Part shown: piece by piece, positions 1-8,003 of the stretch
Layout of the letters: every line of letters starts with the position of its first letter
How positions within the stretch are numbered: position 1 is the first letter of the stretch
NCBI GenBank assembly: GCA_046352935.1
Contig: JAXMGR010000018.1
Coordinates: forward strand, 29,936-93,935
Origin: CAYWMY01 sp046352935
Lineage (GTDB): Bacteria; Pseudomonadota; Gammaproteobacteria; Steroidobacterales; Steroidobacteraceae
Length of the DNA stretch: 64,000 nucleotides
Direction: 5' to 3'
The notes under the pieces: generated by a model
The model's database searches: none
The model's input: the letters and a program-made list of their open reading frames with translations, nothing else
Told to the model about the DNA's origin: nothing
Program-made: the position numbers and the translations under genes

Positions 1-330
1 GAGTTCGGTCCAGCCGAGCGCGGCGATGCGCTCGACGCGCTGCGAGCCGCTCGCCGCGCCAGCGTCGGCGGCCAAACCTGTCGGTGCACCCACCTCGCCA
101 GCACCGCCGGCGCGAGCAACGCTGGAGCGGGCACCGCCGGCGGGATCCGGCCGGGTTCCTCGCTCGAGTCGCTCCCCGTTACTCGCTTGGTCTCGCGAGG
201 ACCCGGCCACCTCGCCGGCGGTGCTGGTGGCAGCGTCATTCCCGTTGTCGGCGGTGGGCGCACCCGCGCACCCGCGCCGCACGTACACCGGCACGCCGAG
301 CGCCTCGAGGTACGCGAGCCTCGTATCCAC
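1..330 (-). CDS. Probable N-terminal part of a family 4 uracil-DNA glycosylase-like protein (runs off the window)
   Basis: An open frame of 110 codons runs from a GTG at 330 to the window edge without a stop. It begins with a segment containing YLEALGVPVYVRRG, continues through a low-complexity Ala/Gly/Ser linker and ends with ERIAALGWTEL. From memory, gammaproteobacterial family 4 uracil-DNA glycosylases start this way: an E-A-L/M-G-I-x-V/W-V-x-R head, an alanine-rich linker, then a W-x-x-L stretch before the first iron-sulfur cysteines. The iron-sulfur and catalytic regions would lie outside the window. A GAGGG sequence lies just before the GTG and overlaps the pssA stop, so the two genes are probably cotranscribed. 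The call rests on a short, atypical region and is moderate. Confidence 0.5.
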   Translation of the reverse strand, partial: MDTRLAYLEALGVPVYVRRGCAGAPTADNGNDAATSTAGEVAGSSRDQASNGERLERGTRPDPAGGARSSVARAGGAGEVGAPTGLAADAGAASGSQRVERIAALGWTEL

Positions 331-339
331 ACCCTGCCC

Positions 340-1125
340 TCAGCGCGCCGGGGAATCGGACGCGCCGTCGCGGCCGCGGCGCCGGAACAGCCGGCGCAGC
401 GCCCACAGCACGGGCGCGTGCAACGCATAGCCCGCGAACAGCAGGAACAGCGTCTCCGGGGGATTCATCGCGATGAGTGCGAGCGCGAGCGGCACCAGGA
501 TGAAGGGCGCGAAGCGGATGCGTTCGTCGGTCGCGAGATTCTTGAAGCTCGCATAGGGGAAGCTGCTGACCATCAGCGCGCCCGCGATGGCCGTGACCGT
601 GAACGCCAGGATCAGGCCCGTCAGGCCCGCCACGCCGTACTCGTAGGCGATCCAGATGAACGCGGCCGAGATGGCCGCGGCCGACGGACTCGGCAGCCCC
701 TCGAAATAGCGCTTGTCCTGCGTGGCCGAACGCGCGTTGAAGCGCGCGAGCCGCATCGCGGCGGCCGCCGCATAGAAGAAGGCGGCCACCCATCCGAACC
801 GGCCCCAGGCCTTGCCGTACTCGGCGATGCGTTCGACGCCCCACTGGTAGGTCACGATCGCGGGCGCGAGCCCGAAGGCCACCATGTCGGCGAGGCTGTC
901 GAACTCCTTCCCGAAGGCCGTCTCCGTGCGCGTGAGCCGGGCCACGCGGCCGTCGAGGCCGTCGAACACCATGGCGACGAACACACCGATGGCCGCGCGC
1001 TCGAAGTTGCCGTCGATCGCGGCCACGATCGCGTAGAAACCCGCGAACAGGCAGCAGGTCGTCAGCAGGTTCGGCAGGAGGTAGATGCCGCGTCTCGGCG
1101 GGCGCGGCGGGGCGAGGTCTTGCAT
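340..1125 (-). CDS. pssA: CDP-diacylglycerol--serine O-phosphatidyltransferase
   Basis: This inner-membrane enzyme condenses CDP-diacylglycerol with L-serine to give phosphatidylserine, the precursor of phosphatidylethanolamine. The CDP-alcohol phosphotransferase signature D-G-x2-A-R-x8/9-G-x3-D-x3-D is complete, from FDGLDGRVAR to EFDSLAD, at roughly residues 55-80. Hydrophobic membrane segments surround it. The frame extends upstream to 1251, but the extension is Arg/Gly-rich and family members start at MQDLAPPRP-like sequences, so I chose the ATG at 1125. The protein is 261 residues, normal for the type II bacterial enzyme. It is divergent from proS, with about 190 bp between the starts. 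Confidence 0.93.
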   Translation of the reverse strand: MQDLAPPRPPRRGIYLLPNLLTTCCLFAGFYAIVAAIDGNFERAAIGVFVAMVFDGLDGRVARLTRTETAFGKEFDSLADMVAFGLAPAIVTYQWGVERIAEYGKAWGRFGWVAAFFYAAAAAMRLARFNARSATQDKRYFEGLPSPSAAAISAAFIWIAYEYGVAGLTGLILAFTVTAIAGALMVSSFPYASFKNLATDERIRFAPFILVPLALALIAMNPPETLFLLFAGYALHAPVLWALRRLFRRRGRDGASDSPAR

Positions 1126-1313
1126 GCTGTGGTCGTGTCCAGGAGGTGTCCGTGCATCCCCGCGCGTGGCACGGGCGCCCGTCGAGGCGCCGCGGCGCCC
1201 GGTGGCCCCGTCCGGCGCACGCATGATAGGCCGGGCGCCCCGGGCCCACAATGCACCACGGCGCAGCTAAGATACGCGCCATTTGCGCGGTCCCGCGCGG
1301 TCACGGTGCCCCG

Positions 1314-3023
1314 ATGCGTCTGTCCCAGTACCCGATCCAGAACATGAAGGAAGTCCCGGCCGAGGCCGAGGTCGTGAGCCACCAGCTGATGCTCCGCGCC
1401 GGCCTGATCCGGCGCCTCGCGGGCGGGCTCTACTCCTGGCTGCCGATGGGGCTCCGGGTGCTGCGCAAGGTCGAGACCATCATCCGCGAGGAGATGGACC
1501 GCGCCGGCGCGCTGGAGGTCTCCATGCCGGTGGCGCAGCCCGCGGAACTCTGGATCGAATCGGGCCGCTGGGACCAGTTCGGCCCGGAACTCCTGCGCTT
1601 CAAGGACCGCCACGACCGCGACATGGTGCTCGGGCCCACGCACGAGGAGGTCATCACCGACCTCGCGCGCCGCGAACTCAAGAGCTACCGCCAGCTGCCC
1701 GTGAACTTCTACCAGATCCAGACGAAGTTCCGCGACGAGATCCGGCCGCGCTTCGGCGTGATGCGCGCGCGCGAGTTCCTCATGAAGGACGCCTACAGCT
1801 TCCACCTCGACCCCGCCTCGCTCGAGGAGGGCTACCAGAAGATGCACGCGGCCTACACCGCGATCTTCGCGCGCATGGGCCTGAACTTCCGCGCCGTGCA
1901 GGCCGACACGGGCGCGATCGGCGGCAGCGCCTCGCAGGAGTTCCACGTGCTCGCCGAATCCGGCGAGGACGCGATCGCGTTCTCCGACGCCGACGACTAC
2001 GCCGCGAACCTCGAGATGGCCGCGGCGCTGCCGCCCGCGGCGCCGCGCGGCGCGGCGACCGAGGCGATGCGCCAGGTGCCGACGCCGAACGCGCGCACCA
2101 TCGCCGAGGTCTCGACGCTGCTCGGCGTGCCGGCCGCGAAGCTCGTGAAGACGCTCATCGTCGAGGGCTCGGACGGCGGGCTGGTCGCGCTGCTCGTGCG
2201 TGGCGACCACGAGCTGAACGCCGTGAAGGCGCAGAAGCTCGCGGGCGTCGCCAATCCGCTCCGCATGGCACCCGCCGCGCGCATCGCCGAACTCGCGGGT
2301 GCCGAGCCCGGCTTCATCGGCCCGGTCGGCCTGAAGTGCAGGGTGTACGCGGACCACGCCGCGCTCGCCGTCGCGGACTTCGTCTGCGGCGCGAACGCGC
2401 GCGACCTGCACCTCGCCGGCGTGAACTTCGGGCGCGACCTGCCCGAGCCCGGGGCGGTCGACATCCGCAACGTCGTCGAGGGTGACCCGAGCCCTTCGGG
2501 CAAGGGTGTCCTCGGCATCGCGCGCGGCATCGAGGTCGGCCACATCTTCCAGCTCGGCCGCAAGTACAGCGAGGCGCTGAACGCGGTCGTGCTCGACGAG
2601 GGCGGCAGGAACGCCGTGATGTACATGGGCTGCTACGGCATCGGCGTCACGCGCGTCGTCGCGGCGGCCATCGAGCAGAACAACGACGAGCGCGGCATCA
2701 TCTGGCCGGACCCGATCGCGCCGTTCCAGGTCGTGCTCGTGTCGCTGAACGCGGCCAAGTCGCAGCGCGTGCGCGAGGCCGCGGACCAGCTCTACGCGGA
2801 GCTCACCGCCGCCGGCATCGAGGTGCTCTACGACGACCGCGACGCGCGGCCGGGCGTCAAGTTCGCCGATGCCGAGCTCGCGGGGATCCCGCATCGCCTC
2901 GTCGTCGCCGAGCGCGGCCTCGACGCCGGGAAGCTCGAGTACCGGCACCGGCGCGCGACCGACAACGAGGAAGTGCCGGCCGACGACGTCACCGGATTCC
3001 TGCGGCGCAGGCTCACGCGCTGA
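1314..3023 (+). CDS. proS: Prolyl-tRNA synthetase (bacterial type, with editing insert)
   Basis: This cytoplasmic class II aminoacyl-tRNA synthetase charges tRNA-Pro. Class II motif 2 is seen as KFRDEIRPRFGVMRAREF and motif 3 as GCYGIGVTRVVAAAIEQ. The roughly 180-residue region between them (residues about 230-400) is the YbaK-like editing insertion of the bacterial form. An anticodon-binding domain follows from about residue 470. The start at 1314 (MRLSQYPIQNMKE) matches the family N-terminus; the open frame continues 63 bp upstream without family similarity. Length is 569 residues against about 572 in E. coli. A lytic transglycosylase gene follows 9 bp downstream. Confidence 0.97.
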   Translation: MRLSQYPIQNMKEVPAEAEVVSHQLMLRAGLIRRLAGGLYSWLPMGLRVLRKVETIIREEMDRAGALEVSMPVAQPAELWIESGRWDQFGPELLRFKDRHDRDMVLGPTHEEVITDLARRELKSYRQLPVNFYQIQTKFRDEIRPRFGVMRAREFLMKDAYSFHLDPASLEEGYQKMHAAYTAIFARMGLNFRAVQADTGAIGGSASQEFHVLAESGEDAIAFSDADDYAANLEMAAALPPAAPRGAATEAMRQVPTPNARTIAEVSTLLGVPAAKLVKTLIVEGSDGGLVALLVRGDHELNAVKAQKLAGVANPLRMAPAARIAELAGAEPGFIGPVGLKCRVYADHAALAVADFVCGANARDLHLAGVNFGRDLPEPGAVDIRNVVEGDPSPSGKGVLGIARGIEVGHIFQLGRKYSEALNAVVLDEGGRNAVMYMGCYGIGVTRVVAAAIEQNNDERGIIWPDPIAPFQVVLVSLNAAKSQRVREAADQLYAELTAAGIEVLYDDRDARPGVKFADAELAGIPHRLVVAERGLDAGKLEYRHRRATDNEEVPADDVTGFLRRRLTR

Positions 3024-3032
3024 GGTCCGTGC

Positions 3033-3683
3033 GTGCGCACTGCGCTCCGCGACACGAACGTGCGCGAACCGCCGCATCCGCGGCGGGCCGGGACGCTGCT
3101 CGCGCTGCTGCTCACGCTGGTGCCGGCGGCCGCGCAGGCCGACCGGCAGCGGGACCCCGGCCTGAAGCCCGTCATCCAGGCCGCGATGAAGGAATCGCGC
3201 TGCTTCGACGGCAAGTACGACGACATCGTCTGGTACGCGCTGATGCAGCCGAAGGTGGAGAAGCGGCTGCAGCAGCGCCGCCACGAGATGCGCCTGGGCG
3301 ACGACCTCGCCGCCGTGGCGCGGCGCATCCTCGCGGCCGTGCACTGCGAGGCGCACAAGCACCGGCACCTCGACGAGCGGCCGCAGCTGCTGCTCGCGGT
3401 CATCGACGTCGAGAGCGCATTCGATCCCTTCGCCGTGTCGTCCGCGGGCGCGGTCGGGCTCATGCAGGTCATGCCCTTCTGGCCGACGCAGCTCGGACTC
3501 GCGCGCCGCGACCTCATCGACATCGAACTGAACGTCCGCATGGGCGCCGCGATCCTCGAGTACTACATGCGGGTGGAGAGCGGGGACTACCGCCGCGCGC
3601 TCGCGCGCTACAACGGCAGCCTGGGTCACCGCGACTATCCGGATCTGGTGCTCGCGCGCCTCGACCAGCGCTGGCGGCGTTGA
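3033..3683 (+). CDS. Lytic transglycosylase, SLT domain, exported
   Basis: This is predicted to cleave the MurNAc-GlcNAc bond of peptidoglycan, forming 1,6-anhydro ends. A hydrophobic signal segment at residues about 19-36 (TLLALLLTLVPAAAQA) points to export. The transglycosylase SLT motif is VIDVESAFDPFAVSS-AGAVGLMQVMP, with the catalytic glutamate at about residue 127. Further conserved elements are the N-V-R-M-G-A-A-I-L stretch and A-R-Y-N-G-S-L-G. The start is a GTG 9 bp after the proS stop, so the two are probably cotranscribed. At 216 residues it is a small single-domain enzyme. Which cell-wall process it serves cannot be told. Confidence 0.9.
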   Translation: MRTALRDTNVREPPHPRRAGTLLALLLTLVPAAAQADRQRDPGLKPVIQAAMKESRCFDGKYDDIVWYALMQPKVEKRLQQRRHEMRLGDDLAAVARRILAAVHCEAHKHRHLDERPQLLLAVIDVESAFDPFAVSSAGAVGLMQVMPFWPTQLGLARRDLIDIELNVRMGAAILEYYMRVESGDYRRALARYNGSLGHRDYPDLVLARLDQRWRR

Positions 3684-3704
3684 TCGCGGCCTCGAAGGGG
3701 CCGT

Positions 3705-3992
3705 TCAGCGCCGCAGGAAACCTTCGGGAACCACGACGTCGTCCGCCCGTTCGTCGACTTCCGCGACGATCACCGCGGTGACACGCGCGAGTGGCGGCCC
3801 GGTCCAGAGCCAGTCGATGAGCGCCTGCACGGCGGCCGCGTCACCCGCCATGAGCACCTCGACGCTGCCATCGGGCTGGTTGCGCGCATAGCCGCGCACA
3901 CCGAGCCCGCCCGCGCGCTCGGCCGTCGCGGCGCGGTACCAGACACCCTGCACGCGGCCTTCGACGCGCGCGCGCCGGATCACGGCGGCCAT
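3705..3992 (-). CDS. acyP: Acylphosphatase
   Basis: This small cytoplasmic enzyme hydrolyses carboxyl-phosphate bonds such as those in acetyl- or carbamoyl-phosphate. The family signature is present: VEGRVQGVWYR at residues about 10-20 contains the phosphate-binding loop and catalytic arginine, and YARNQPDGSVEV at about 35-46 carries the catalytic asparagine. Length is 95 residues, usual for the family. It is convergent with the transglycosylase gene (21 bp apart) and lies 9 bp downstream of the DUF4398 gene on the same strand, so it may be its distal partner. Confidence 0.92.
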   Translation of the reverse strand: MAAVIRRARVEGRVQGVWYRAATAERAGGLGVRGYARNQPDGSVEVLMAGDAAAVQALIDWLWTGPPLARVTAVIVAEVDERADDVVVPEGFLRR

Positions 3993-4001
3993 GACTGCGG
4001 C

Positions 4002-4280
4002 TCAGTTGCTCACGGTGACCCGCGACGCGGCGAGCGCCTCGCCCGCGCGCGCGCGCGCCGTCGTGGCGGCACGGCGGGCCCCGCGGTAGTCGCCGCTGCG
4101 CAGGTCATGCTCGGCTGTCGTGAGGAGCTGTTCGGCGTTCTGCAGCGCCTCCGGCGCGCGTTGCGCGGCGCCGGCAGCCCTGGCCGCGCGTATCGCCTGG
4201 CGTGCGTCGCTCATCTCCTGGACCGGCGGCGCGGCGCAGGCCGAGACGAGCAGGACGACGAGCAGGAGCGCGCGTTTCAA
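4002..4280 (-). CDS. DUF4398-type lipoprotein
   Basis: A 92-residue protein with a short N-terminus (MKR), a hydrophobic stretch and a lipobox LVSAC at residues 11-15. It is therefore a predicted lipoprotein, with Cys15 as the acylated residue. The mature part is almost entirely alpha-helical and Ala/Arg/Glu-rich, with MSDARQAIRAARAAGA and AEHDLRSGDYRGARRAA segments typical of DUF4398, a family whose molecular role is unknown. It shares a divergent promoter region of about 150 bp with wrbA and is followed by acyP. Confidence 0.8.
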   Translation of the reverse strand: MKRALLLVVLLVSACAAPPVQEMSDARQAIRAARAAGAAQRAPEALQNAEQLLTTAEHDLRSGDYRGARRAATTARARAGEALAASRVTVSN

Positions 4281-4429
4281 GGCAATCCCCCCGGACCTGG
4301 AAACGCCGTCACGCTAAGACGACGGCCGCCATGCGTCAAGCGCCGCGCGCGGCCGCGGCCACCGGTATCCTTGGGACGCGGTCAACGGCCAAGGCGTCGT
4401 GGCGACGTCGAGCATCGAGGTGTCCGGTC

Positions 4430-5056
4430 ATGCCCGAAGTGCTGGTGCTCTACTACTCCCGCAACGGATCGACCGCGGCGCTGGCCCGGCAGGTCTGCCG
4501 CGGCATCGACGGGGTGCCCGGCATGCGGGCGCGGCTCAGGACCGTGCCGCCGGTCGCCCCCGTCACCGAAGTCGCGGCACCGCCGGTGCCGCCCGAAGGC
4601 GCACCTTATGTCACACACGACGATCTGCGCGACTGCGCGGGCCTCGTGCTCGGCAGCCCGACCCGGTTCGGCAACATGGCCTCGCCGCTCAAGCACTTCC
4701 TCGACGGGACGGGGGCGCTCTGGCTGTCCGGCGTGCTCGCGGGCAAGCCCGCGGGTGTGTTCACGTCGACACAGACGCAGCACGGCGGACAGGAAAGCAC
4801 GCTGCTGTCGATGATGCTGCCGCTGCTGCACCACGGCATGGTGCTCGTGGGCCTGCCCTACACGGAGCCCGCCGTCGCACGCACGCAGCGCGGCGGCGGT
4901 CCCTACGGCGCGAGCCACGTCGCCGGTGACCGCAATTCGCCGGAACTCGACGGTGACGAGCAGGCGCTCGCCCAGTTGCTCGGCCGGCGCGTGGCCGCCA
5001 TCGCCGCGGCGCTCGCCGCGGGCGCGTTCCGCGATCCCGCCGGTGCGGGCCGCTGA
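4430..5056 (+). CDS. wrbA: NAD(P)H:quinone oxidoreductase, WrbA-type flavodoxin fold
   Basis: Predicted to be an FMN-dependent two-electron quinone reductase protecting against redox cycling. The FMN phosphate loop is seen at the N-terminus (YYSRNGSTAALA, residues about 8-19). The WrbA-specific G-S-P-T-R-F-G-N-M segment at about 79-87 and STQTQHGGQESTLLSMM at about 115-131 follow. The start at 4430 (MPEVLVLYYSR) matches the family; the frame is open upstream to 4202 without homology. At 208 residues it is slightly longer than E. coli WrbA (198). A DUF2069 gene begins 1 bp after the stop, the same pairing I recall from pseudomonads. Confidence 0.9.
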   Translation: MPEVLVLYYSRNGSTAALARQVCRGIDGVPGMRARLRTVPPVAPVTEVAAPPVPPEGAPYVTHDDLRDCAGLVLGSPTRFGNMASPLKHFLDGTGALWLSGVLAGKPAGVFTSTQTQHGGQESTLLSMMLPLLHHGMVLVGLPYTEPAVARTQRGGGPYGASHVAGDRNSPELDGDEQALAQLLGRRVAAIAAALAAGAFRDPAGAGR

Positions 5057-5057
5057 G

Positions 5058-5411
5058 GTGACCCCGGACTCCAGCCTTCGCAAAGCGCACCGGGCAGCTC
5101 TCGCCAGCCTTGCGGCACTCGCGGCCGTGCTCGTGCTCTGGCACCTCGCCCGGTACTCGGCCGGCACGGCCGCCCTCTCCCTCGGCGTGACGCTCCTGCC
5201 GCTCGCGCTGCCGCTCTACGGGGTGCTCCGCGGATCGCGACGCGCCTGCGTGCTCTCGACGCTGGTGATCGCGCCCTATCTGGCCTACGCGATCATGGAG
5301 TCGCTCGCGAACCCCGGGGCGCGCTCGTATGCGATCGCGACGCTGGGCGCGGCCTCGCTGCTGTTCCTGTCTCTGATCGCGGTCCTGCGCGTGTCGCGCG
5401 ATCCCGGCTGA
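5058..5411 (+). CDS. DUF2069 inner-membrane protein
   Basis: A 117-residue protein with four hydrophobic segments (about residues 12-30, 38-55, 60-80 and 90-108), as expected for DUF2069 proteins. Their function is unknown. I placed the start at the GTG at 5058, one base after the wrbA stop, because the upstream extension of the frame overlaps wrbA and has no family character. The tight coupling with wrbA suggests cotranscription. The gene ends at 5411; a gene-free stretch follows. Confidence 0.83.
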   Translation: MTPDSSLRKAHRAALASLAALAAVLVLWHLARYSAGTAALSLGVTLLPLALPLYGVLRGSRRACVLSTLVIAPYLAYAIMESLANPGARSYAIATLGAASLLFLSLIAVLRVSRDPG

Positions 5412-5818
5412 CTTCAGAGCATGGCGCCACCCATGGGCCGTCGGGCCACTGATGTTCGGGTTCCCGCGCGCTCGACACGCCGTGAATCCGTCCCTGGAGG
5501 CTCGTGCTCGACATCCCTGTCTCGCACGGTCTCGCGCGCGGGACCCTCACCGCGGCCGTCGGCGTGACCGACTGGTCGCGGTGCCGCATTGGCGCGCACG
5601 ATACCTACCTTGGCGATGCTCCCGCCAACGCCTGCAGACGCGCGGGCGCGTAGGAGGGCCCGCGTAGCTCGCCTAAAGATCTGGGGCGAGCCTAGCGGGC
5701 CCTCCGTCAACAGCCCGCGCGTCAGGAGCCGGCGAGTCGGGACCCCACGCATCCGTGGCTCAACGCCGTGCGCGAAATCGTGGCTGTCCGCGTTTTCGGC
5801 CGATGGTAAGGTGCGCGC
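5412..5818. other. 407-bp gene-free region with strong secondary-structure potential
   Basis: No open frame here looks like a protein. Two strong self-complementary elements are visible. The first is a 14-bp stem with one bulged C at 5549-5582 (ACCGCGGCCGTCGG, loop CGTGA). The second is a large nested inverted repeat at 5637-5723, listed separately. The sequence could encode a structured RNA on either strand, or be a decayed mobile or recombination site. I could not match it to 6S RNA, tmRNA, RNase P RNA, SRP RNA or a known riboswitch by eye. Confidence 0.5.
5637..5723. repeat. 87-bp nested three-arm inverted repeat (cruciform-prone)
   Basis: Three pairs of perfectly complementary arms are nested around one centre: GACGCGCGGGC (5637-5647) with 5713-5723, GGAGGGCCCGC (5653-5663) with 5695-5705, and GCTCGCC (5667-5673) with 5685-5691. 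They are separated by a short 5x7 and a 3x3 internal loop. The terminal 11-nt loop contains AGATCT. There is no T-run on either strand, so it does not look like an intrinsic terminator. It could be a recombination site, a structured RNA or a MITE remnant. Confidence 0.85.
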
Positions 5819-6583
5819 ATGCAGAGCAAGCGCATCAACCTGCCGTTCCCGCGCAACCCCGACTACGGCCGCGGTGCCACGCGCCGGCGCGTCCGGCTCG
5901 TCAACGGCGAGGGCGCGACCACGGGCCATCTCGTCGACATTTTCCACGCCATGGACGTGCGCATCGAACACGATGGCGAGCGCGTCACGGCGGCGCACGG
6001 CGACATGCGGCGCATCCCGAACACCGCCTGCGCGGGAGCGCCCGCGATGCTCCAGGAACTCGTCGGCATGCCGATCGCCGCGCCCGTCTACGGCTTCTAC
6101 GCGGGCGGGCGCGCGCGCCGCAACTGCACGCACCTGCTCGACCTCGCGGTGCTCACGATCTCGCACGCCGGTCGCGGCGAGCGCGAGCGCGTCTACGAGG
6201 CGGTCGTTCCCGACGAACTGGACGAACCCGTGCTGCTCGAGGCATTCATGAACGGGCAGCGTGTCCACGGCTGGAGGGCGCTGGAGGGCACGATCCGCGA
6301 ACCCGCCGAGTTCGCCGGCCGGCCGCTGTGCAACGGGTTCGCGGCCTGGGCCAGCAGGCGCTTCGCGGGCGACGCGCTCGAGGCGGCGATGGTGCTCGCG
6401 CACACCTACCTGATCTCGCGCGGGCGCGAGTACGACACCGAGGCCTTCACGGGCCTGCCGATCTCGCGCAATCCGCTGCTGAACGGCGTCTGCTACGCCT
6501 ACGCGGCCGAGCGGCGCGAGACGGCGTTGTTCATCTCCGGCAACACGCGGGACTTCTCCACCGGCATTCCGGACGACGCCTGA
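5819..6583 (+). CDS. DUF2889 domain protein
   Basis: A 254-residue soluble protein with no signal peptide. It matches my memory of DUF2889: an N-terminal positively charged R-x-R-x-V-R-L stretch, a central M-R-R-I-P-N-T-A-C-A-G-A segment, a G-R-A-R-R-N-C-T-H-L-L-D-L motif at about residues 95-108 with conserved Cys and His, and a C-terminal strand region. Molecular function is unknown. The MFS transporter gene follows 10 bp downstream, so the two probably form a unit. It is the first gene after the structured intergenic region and could be regulated by it, though nothing direct shows this. Confidence 0.78.
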   Translation: MQSKRINLPFPRNPDYGRGATRRRVRLVNGEGATTGHLVDIFHAMDVRIEHDGERVTAAHGDMRRIPNTACAGAPAMLQELVGMPIAAPVYGFYAGGRARRNCTHLLDLAVLTISHAGRGERERVYEAVVPDELDEPVLLEAFMNGQRVHGWRALEGTIREPAEFAGRPLCNGFAAWASRRFAGDALEAAMVLAHTYLISRGREYDTEAFTGLPISRNPLLNGVCYAYAAERRETALFISGNTRDFSTGIPDDA

Positions 6584-6593
6584 GGCGCGGGCC

Positions 6594-7925
6594 ATGAACG
6601 AGCACCCCGGGGCCGGCGGGCCCGATCGACGCAAGTGGTACGCCCTCGCGGTCGTGATCGTGGTGGGGCTTTTCAACTACATCGATCGGCTGAGCATGTC
6701 GATCTTGCAGGTGCCGATCCGGGCGGAGCTCGGGCTCTCGGACAGCCAGATCGGCGTCCTCACGGGACTCGCGTTCTCGCTGGTCTACACGGTGCTGACG
6801 ATACCGATCGCCCGGCTCGCGGACCGCGTGCCGCGACGCTACGTGATCGCCGGTGCGCTCGCGACCTGGAGCACGATGACGGCGCTGTGCGGCTTCGCGT
6901 CGGGCTTCCTGGTGCTCGCGGTGTTCCGCATGGGTGTAGCCATCGGCGAAGCCGGGTGCGTGCCGGCCACGCATGCGACGATCTCCGACCACTTCCCGCC
7001 GCACCAGCGCGGCATGGCGATGTCGACCTACAGCCTCGTGCTTCCCGTGGGCACGCTGCTCGGCTTCATGAGCAGCGGCTGGCTGGCCGGCGAGTTCGGC
7101 TGGCGCCGGACTTTCGTGGTGCTGGGCATCCTCGGCCTGTTGCTCGTGCCCGTGGTGCTCGCGGGCCTGCGCGAACCACTGCGCCGGGAGACCGATGGAC
7201 ATGCCGCTCCCGTGACCGGGGAATCGCTGGGGAGGACGCTCCTCGGCTTCTGGCGCACGCGGCCGCTGCGCTACCTGCTCTTCGGCTGCGCGCTCATCTC
7301 GTATCCGCTGCATGCGACGCTGGTCTGGAATGCGGCGTTCTATGACCGGCAGTTCGGCATGTCACTCGCCCGGATCGCCCTGTGGCTCGCGCTGCTCTCG
7401 GGCCTGGGCGGCGGCGTCGGCCTGTATTGCTCGGGTATTCTCGCCGACCGTCTCGGGCGCATCGATGCGCGCTGGTACATGTGGGTGCCGGCGCTCGCGG
7501 GACTCTTGACGCTGCCCGCGCTGTTCGGGCAGTACCTGTTCGCGCCGACCGCCCATGCCTCCCTGGCGATCGGTTTCGTGTCGGCGATGTTGACGAACGC
7601 ATTCATCTCGCCGATGAGCGCGACGGCGCAGTCGCTCGTGCGGCCGAATCAGCGTGCGCTCGTCGGTGCCTGCGTCGTCTGCATCGCGGGGTTCCTCGGA
7701 ACGGTGCTGGGACCGCTGCTCACGGGCATCCTCAGTGATGTCTTCTCGCAATATCTCGGGCTCGGTCGCGACGGGCTCCGTTATGCACTGCTGCTGGCCG
7801 GCGTCGTCAGCTGCCTGGGGGCGCTGCTGCTGTTCCATGGCGCGCGCGACCTGCCGGCCGAGTACGGCCGCCTGCACGCGGGTCGGGACGCGCCGCCCGC
7901 GGCTCCCGCGGGGGCCGGGCCATGA
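6594..7925 (+). CDS. Major facilitator superfamily transporter (Spinster-like)
   Basis: A 443-residue inner-membrane protein with twelve hydrophobic segments. The MFS signature after TM2 is GRLADR-like (IARLADRVPRRYVIAG, about residues 78-93). An F-N-Y-I-D-R-L motif in TM1 and R-M-G-V-A-I-G-E-A in TM4 are typical of the Spinster-like group common in catabolic clusters. The likely substrate is a hydrophobic organic acid or alcohol taken up or exported, but it cannot be read from the sequence. It is clearly paralogous to the MFS protein at 38088-39440. Shared blocks include MS-x-LQVPI, ELGLSD-x-Q and RMGVAIGEA. Confidence 0.9.
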   Translation: MNEHPGAGGPDRRKWYALAVVIVVGLFNYIDRLSMSILQVPIRAELGLSDSQIGVLTGLAFSLVYTVLTIPIARLADRVPRRYVIAGALATWSTMTALCGFASGFLVLAVFRMGVAIGEAGCVPATHATISDHFPPHQRGMAMSTYSLVLPVGTLLGFMSSGWLAGEFGWRRTFVVLGILGLLLVPVVLAGLREPLRRETDGHAAPVTGESLGRTLLGFWRTRPLRYLLFGCALISYPLHATLVWNAAFYDRQFGMSLARIALWLALLSGLGGGVGLYCSGILADRLGRIDARWYMWVPALAGLLTLPALFGQYLFAPTAHASLAIGFVSAMLTNAFISPMSATAQSLVRPNQRALVGACVVCIAGFLGTVLGPLLTGILSDVFSQYLGLGRDGLRYALLLAGVVSCLGALLLFHGARDLPAEYGRLHAGRDAPPAAPAGAGP

Positions 7926-8003
7926 TGCACAGGCGGTCGCCGCAGTCTCGGCGCCGGCGCATCACGGGCTCCGTACCCTGAGTCACGGAAAACGGGGGAA
8001 GCG

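Noticed and set aside
1062..3629. An 855-codon minus-strand open frame opposite proS and the transglycosylase
   Set aside because: A composition shadow of proS: low-complexity charged sequence with no recognisable family.
5440..5740. 6S RNA, tmRNA, SRP RNA or an integron attC site in the structured gap
   Set aside because: None of the conserved sequence blocks of these RNAs, nor the attC core sites, could be found. Only the stems are clear.
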